Assembly: GCF_021026315.1 (NCBI RefSeq)
Contig: NZ_JAJNCX010000002.1
Location: forward strand, 434,001-498,000
Direction of reading: 5' to 3'
DNA length: 64,000 nucleotides
Origin: Rhizobium sp. C4
GTDB taxonomy: Bacteria > Pseudomonadota > Alphaproteobacteria > Rhizobiales > Rhizobiaceae
Part shown: piece by piece, positions 60,816-64,000 of the stretch
Layout of the letters: every line of letters begins with the position of its first letter
Numbering within the stretch: position 1 is the stretch's first letter
Program-made: the position numbers and the translations under genes
The notes under the pieces: generated by a model
Database searches by the model: none
What the model was told of the DNA's origin: nothing
The model's input: the letters and a program-made list of their open reading frames with translations, nothing else

Positions 60816-61009
60816 AGGTCACGCCAAATTCCGCATCCAGGGCTTCGGGGCCGGGTTCCTTGTCAGGAGGTCCCCGGCCCCGCGGCTTTTCGCAATGAGG
60901 GACGCAAAATCGCGGAGAGAAATTCTATCGCGGACGTGGCACGCGAGAGATCAGCGCATCTCTTGGCACCCCCGAATATGGAATGGACGGAAAAGCTTTC
61001 GCGGGCTTA

Positions 61010-61028
61010 GTCTATCAATACGATAGAC
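61010..61028. promoter_or_regulatory. Candidate Rrf2 operator, site 2 (msuE promoter)
   Basis: GTCTATCAATACGATAGAC, a perfect 7-bp inverted repeat with a five-base centre, lies 22 bases before the FMN reductase start. It shares the arms and the nine-base inner spacing with 58560-58578. Confidence 0.72.
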
Positions 61029-61050
61029 ATTAAACGCGAAGGAAATGCAC

Positions 61051-61683
61051 ATGTCCGCGACCTCGTCCAAGATCGGGCCCAAGATCGGTATCGTCGGCCT
61101 TTCCGGCAGCTTCAGCAGCCCGTCCAAGACCCGCGCGCTGGCGGAAGAGGCTGTTCGCCGCGCCGCCACCCGGTTTGACAAGAGCGCCGAGGTTTATGAT
61201 CTCGGACAGCTCGGCCACGAACTCGGTCATGCCCGCAGCTTCGCCGATCTCGGCGAAGAGGCCCGCCGCATTGTCGACCAGATTGTGCAGGCCAAGGCGC
61301 TGGTCATTGCAAGCCCCGTCTACAAGGGCAGCTATCCGGGCCTGTTCAAGCATCTCTTCGACCTCATCGATCCCACCTGGCTTGCCGGCAAGCCGATCCT
61401 GCTGGCAGCCACCGGCGGCGGCGAGAAGCATGCGCTGATCATCGAGCACCAGCTGCGCCCGCTCTTTGCCTTCTTCGAAGCCCAGACGCTGGCAACCGGC
61501 GTCTATGTGTCGGAGCGCGACTTCGCAGATGGCCGCATCGTCAACCAGGCGGTTCTCGACCGGCTGGATCGCGCGGTCGAGCAGTTCGGCCCCTATCTGC
61601 GCGAGCCCCGCCAGCAGGAACGCAGCCTTGCCCCTGTGAGCCATCTGCGCCTGCATCAGGAAGCGCTCGCGGCAGGCTTCTGA
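61051..61683 (+). CDS. msuE: FMN reductase, MsuE-like
   Basis: A 210-residue NAD(P)H-dependent FMN reductase. GIVGLSGSFSSPSKTRALAEEA is the flavodoxin-like phosphate loop, and VIASPVYKGSYPGLFKHLFDLI and PILLAATGGGEKHALIIEHQLRPLF fit MsuE/SsuE. The ATG at 61051 has GAAGGA seven bases upstream. It supplies reduced FMN to the monooxygenase downstream and possibly to the SsuD-type enzyme at 39533. It heads an operon that continues past the window. Confidence 0.9.
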   Translation: MSATSSKIGPKIGIVGLSGSFSSPSKTRALAEEAVRRAATRFDKSAEVYDLGQLGHELGHARSFADLGEEARRIVDQIVQAKALVIASPVYKGSYPGLFKHLFDLIDPTWLAGKPILLAATGGGEKHALIIEHQLRPLFAFFEAQTLATGVYVSERDFADGRIVNQAVLDRLDRAVEQFGPYLREPRQQERSLAPVSHLRLHQEALAAGF

Positions 61684-61767
61684 ATACCCTTCAAGACATC
61701 CAAGAAGCGGCGCCAGCGCGGAGAGGCGAGGCCTGCCGAGACCCTCAACTCCATGGAGATCAAGATC

Positions 61768-63120
61768 ATGACACGCAAGATTAGGTTAGGTGCATTTCTT
61801 CCCGGCGGCGGCCAGCATATCGCGGCCTGGCGTCACCCAGACCAGCCGGCGGATGGTGCCACCAGTTTCGAATTCCACAAGCAGCTGGCGCAGACGGCAG
61901 AACGCGGCCTCTTCGACGCCTACTTTCTGGCCGATGGCCTGGCCATTGCCTTTGGCGGCGGCATCGAGGGCGGCAATGCCAGGGTGGCGGGCTTCGAGCC
62001 GGTCACGCTCTTCTCGGCGCTGGCGCCGTTTACCACGCATCTCGGCTTCATCGCCACGGCCTCCACGACCTACGAGGAGCCCTATAATCTTGCCCGCAAG
62101 TTCGCCTCGCTTGACCTCATTTCCGATGGCCGCGCCGGCTGGAACGTGGTGACGACGGCGACCGAATCCGCTGCGCAGAACTTCAACCTCGACCAGCAGC
62201 ACCCGCACGCCTTCCGCTATCGCCGCGCCGGCGAATTCGTCGAAGTGGTGAAGAAGCTCTGGGACAGTTTCGAAGACGATGCCTTCATTCGCGACCGCGC
62301 CACCGGCCGTTTCTTCGACCCCAACAAGGTGCATTACACCAATCACCGCGGAGAGCATTTCAAGGTCCGCGGGCCGCTCAATGTCTCGCGCTCTGCACAA
62401 GGCCATCCGGTCATCGTGCAGGCCGGCCAGTCGGATGACGGCCGCGGGCTAGCCGCCCAGACGGCGGAAGTCATCTTCACCGCACATCAGCACATCGAGA
62501 CGGCGCAGGAATTCTATCGCGACATCAAGAACCGCGCCCGTGGTCTTGGCCGCAATCCGGATCACGTTCTGATCATGCCCGGTGTCTCGCCCTTCATCGG
62601 CCGCACGCTGGACGAGGCGAAGGAGAAATACGAGCGCCTGACCAGCCTCATCCTGGAGGAAGACGGTCTTGCCCTGATCAAGGGTCTCACCGGCGGCGAG
62701 CTCGACCTGACGGGTGCCGATCTTGACGGCCCGCTGCCGCCGGCCCCGCCGACGGAGGGCATGAAGAGCCGCCAGACACTCATCCGCCAGATTGCGGACG
62801 AGAACAACTTCACCATCCGTCAGCTCTACCAGTGGGTCGCCTCGGCACGCGGTCATTTCACCATCGTCGGTACGCCGGCAACGATTGCCGACACGCTGCA
62901 GGAATGGTTCGAGAACGAGGCCGCTGATGGCTTCAACATCCTGCCGCCCTGGCTGCCGACCGGTCTCAACGACTTCGTCGACCTCGTCATTCCGGAGCTT
63001 CAGCGCCGCGGGCTCTTCCGCACCGAATACGAAGGCAAGACGCTGCGCGAAAATCTCGGCCTGCCTTTCCCGCAGAACCGCTGGACGCTCGCCGAAGGCG
63101 CGGTCCAGGCCGCCGAATAA
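61768..63120 (+). CDS. NtaA/SnaA/DszA-family FMNH2-dependent monooxygenase
   Basis: A 450-residue LLM-class monooxygenase. LGAFLPGGGQHIAAWRHPDQ, DAYFLADGLAIAFGG, SDGRAGWNVVTTATESAAQNF and HPVIVQAGQSDDGRGLAAQTAE are characteristic. The ATG at 61768 has GGAGA upstream. The family includes nitrilotriacetate, dibenzothiophene-sulfone and dimethyl-sulfide monooxygenases. With MsuE and an SsuC-like permease beside it, a sulfur compound is the likely substrate. Confidence 0.9.
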   Translation: MTRKIRLGAFLPGGGQHIAAWRHPDQPADGATSFEFHKQLAQTAERGLFDAYFLADGLAIAFGGGIEGGNARVAGFEPVTLFSALAPFTTHLGFIATASTTYEEPYNLARKFASLDLISDGRAGWNVVTTATESAAQNFNLDQQHPHAFRYRRAGEFVEVVKKLWDSFEDDAFIRDRATGRFFDPNKVHYTNHRGEHFKVRGPLNVSRSAQGHPVIVQAGQSDDGRGLAAQTAEVIFTAHQHIETAQEFYRDIKNRARGLGRNPDHVLIMPGVSPFIGRTLDEAKEKYERLTSLILEEDGLALIKGLTGGELDLTGADLDGPLPPAPPTEGMKSRQTLIRQIADENNFTIRQLYQWVASARGHFTIVGTPATIADTLQEWFENEAADGFNILPPWLPTGLNDFVDLVIPELQRRGLFRTEYEGKTLRENLGLPFPQNRWTLAEGAVQAAE

Positions 63121-63150
63121 ACCGACAGACACGGATCAGAGGACACTCCC

Positions 63151-64000
63151 ATGGCGCTCGATATCGAACAGTCGTTTCCGCTGAAGGCCAGCTCCCTGCA
63201 AACCGGCTCTCCAAGGGCTGCCACCCTGAAGGCCAGCCCGTCGCAAGCGGGCGGGCAGCACGCCGGACAGGCCGGCCCCGCCTTCTCCACGGTGGGCCGG
63301 CTTGTCCGGGGCGGTGTGCAGGGCGCTTTCGTGCGCTACGGTTCGATCATCGCGCTTGCCATCCTCTGGCAGGTCGCGGCAACCGCCGGGTGGATCAACC
63401 CGGCGGTGATCCCGCCGCTCGACCGCATCTTCGAAGCGCTGACCAATGGTTTCATTTCAGGCCCGCTCTGGCGCGATCTCGCCATCAGCCTGCAGCGCTC
63501 CGGGATCGCCTTTGCCGCAGCGGTCGCCATCGGCATTCCGCTCGGCCTGTTCATGGGCGAGATCCGCCTTGTCGAACGCGCGCTTGATCCGATCCTGCAG
63601 CTGCTGCGCCAGACCTCGGCGCTGGCGCTTTATCCGGTCTTCATCCTGCTGCTGGGGCTCGGTGAAACCTCCAAGGTCTTCGTCATCTTCTGGGCGACCC
63701 TGTTTCCGATCTTGCTTGCCACCATTGGCGGCGTGAAACAGGCAGACCCGAAGCTGATCGAGATGGCCCGCGTCTACGGCGCCCGCCGGCGGCATATCTT
63801 CCGCAGTGTCGTTCTGCCGGGCGCTCTGCCGCAGATCTTCGTCGGCCTGCGCCTCAGCGCCACCACCGCGCTGCTCCTGCTGATTGCCGCCGAAATGATC
63901 GGCGCCAATAGCGGCCTCGGCTTCCAGGTGATGAACGCCCAATACAATTTCCAGATCCCGCTGATGTTCGGCGCCATCCTGCTGCTCGCAGCCCTTGGCC
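63151..64000 (+). CDS. Aliphatic-sulfonate-type ABC transporter permease, SsuC-like (runs off the window)
   Basis: The gene starts at ATG 63151, after AGAGGA, and is still open at the right edge (283 codons visible). An N-terminal cytoplasmic stretch of about 55 residues is followed by a membrane domain (GSIIALAILWQVAATAGW, AFAAAVAIGIPLGLFMG, FVIFWATLFPILLATIGG) and the EAA loop KLIEMARVYGARRRHIFRSV. It fits the SsuC/TauC family for sulfonate or related sulfur uptake. The long soluble N-terminus is unusual for this family. Confidence 0.88.
   Translation, partial: MALDIEQSFPLKASSLQTGSPRAATLKASPSQAGGQHAGQAGPAFSTVGRLVRGGVQGAFVRYGSIIALAILWQVAATAGWINPAVIPPLDRIFEALTNGFISGPLWRDLAISLQRSGIAFAAAVAIGIPLGLFMGEIRLVERALDPILQLLRQTSALALYPVFILLLGLGETSKVFVIFWATLFPILLATIGGVKQADPKLIEMARVYGARRRHIFRSVVLPGALPQIFVGLRLSATTALLLLIAAEMIGANSGLGFQVMNAQYNFQIPLMFGAILLLAALG

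Overview
The window is GC-rich chromosomal or megaplasmid DNA of an alphaproteobacterium. The most likely source is a member of the Rhizobiaceae (Rhizobium, Agrobacterium or a relative). Evidence is the gene content (many ABC importers, Gfo/Idh oxidoreductases, LacI, GntR, RpiR and LysR regulators, sugar catabolic operons), the tight ATGA and TGATG gene overlaps, and the GGAGG ribosome sites. I saw no rRNA, tRNA, CRISPR array or insertion sequence. The species call is inference.

Layout. (1) 1-7019: the C-terminal end of a peptide-type ABC exporter, a FAD/NAD(P)-binding protein, a small sugar operon (TIM-barrel isomerase, RpiR regulator, PfkB kinase), then an unlisted 35-residue double-glycine-leader peptide (5121-5228, minus) with its own terminator, divergent from a TolC-type outer-membrane protein. 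The exporter end, peptide and TolC together suggest a microcin-like or other secreted-peptide locus. (2) 7489-14091: a LacI regulator and a convergent polyol/sugar operon (Zn alcohol dehydrogenase, SDR, PfkB kinase, D-lyxose-isomerase-like cupin, Gfo/Idh, class I aldolase), with two LacI-type operators upstream. (3) 14371-16307: aldehyde dehydrogenase and its usual DUF779 partner.

(4) 16372-38577: a large divergent locus aimed at purines or purine-like heterocycles. Leftward it encodes an acylphosphatase-like small protein, a stand-alone Rieske protein, a GST-like protein, adenine deaminase, a LysR regulator, a two-subunit ThDP decarboxylase, a GMC oxidoreductase, an amidohydrolase, a Rieske-less oxygenase catalytic protein, a fused FAD/molybdopterin dehydrogenase, its 2Fe-2S subunit and an aldehyde dehydrogenase. 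Rightward it encodes a BMP-type nucleoside/purine ABC importer, a second Rieske-less oxygenase and guanine deaminase. The separation of the Rieske centre from two mononuclear-iron catalytic proteins, with a GST neighbour, recalls NdmC/NdmD/NdmE of methylxanthine N-demethylation, but the arrangement is different and no reductase is present. This is the strongest candidate for an undescribed enzyme system.

(5) 38640-42692: a coupled SsuD-type monooxygenase plus aldo-keto reductase (possible sulfonate or sulfosugar desulfonation), with a GntR regulator and a Gfo/Idh oxidoreductase. (6) 42710-57641: a plant-glycan utilisation locus with three Gfo/Idh oxidoreductases, a CUT1 ABC importer, GH105, GH38, a LacI regulator and a divergent GH28. 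Four copies of a TGAAA-N3-TTTCA-like palindrome lie at its promoters. (7) 57950-64000: a sulfur block with a DecR-like Lrp regulator, a 49-residue membrane peptide, an Rrf2 regulator, a FAD/NAD(P)-binding protein, an MsuE-like FMN reductase, an NtaA-type monooxygenase and the start of an SsuC-like permease. The same 19-bp inverted repeat (GTCTA-N9-TAGAC) lies upstream of both the small peptide and msuE, which suggests one Rrf2-controlled regulon.
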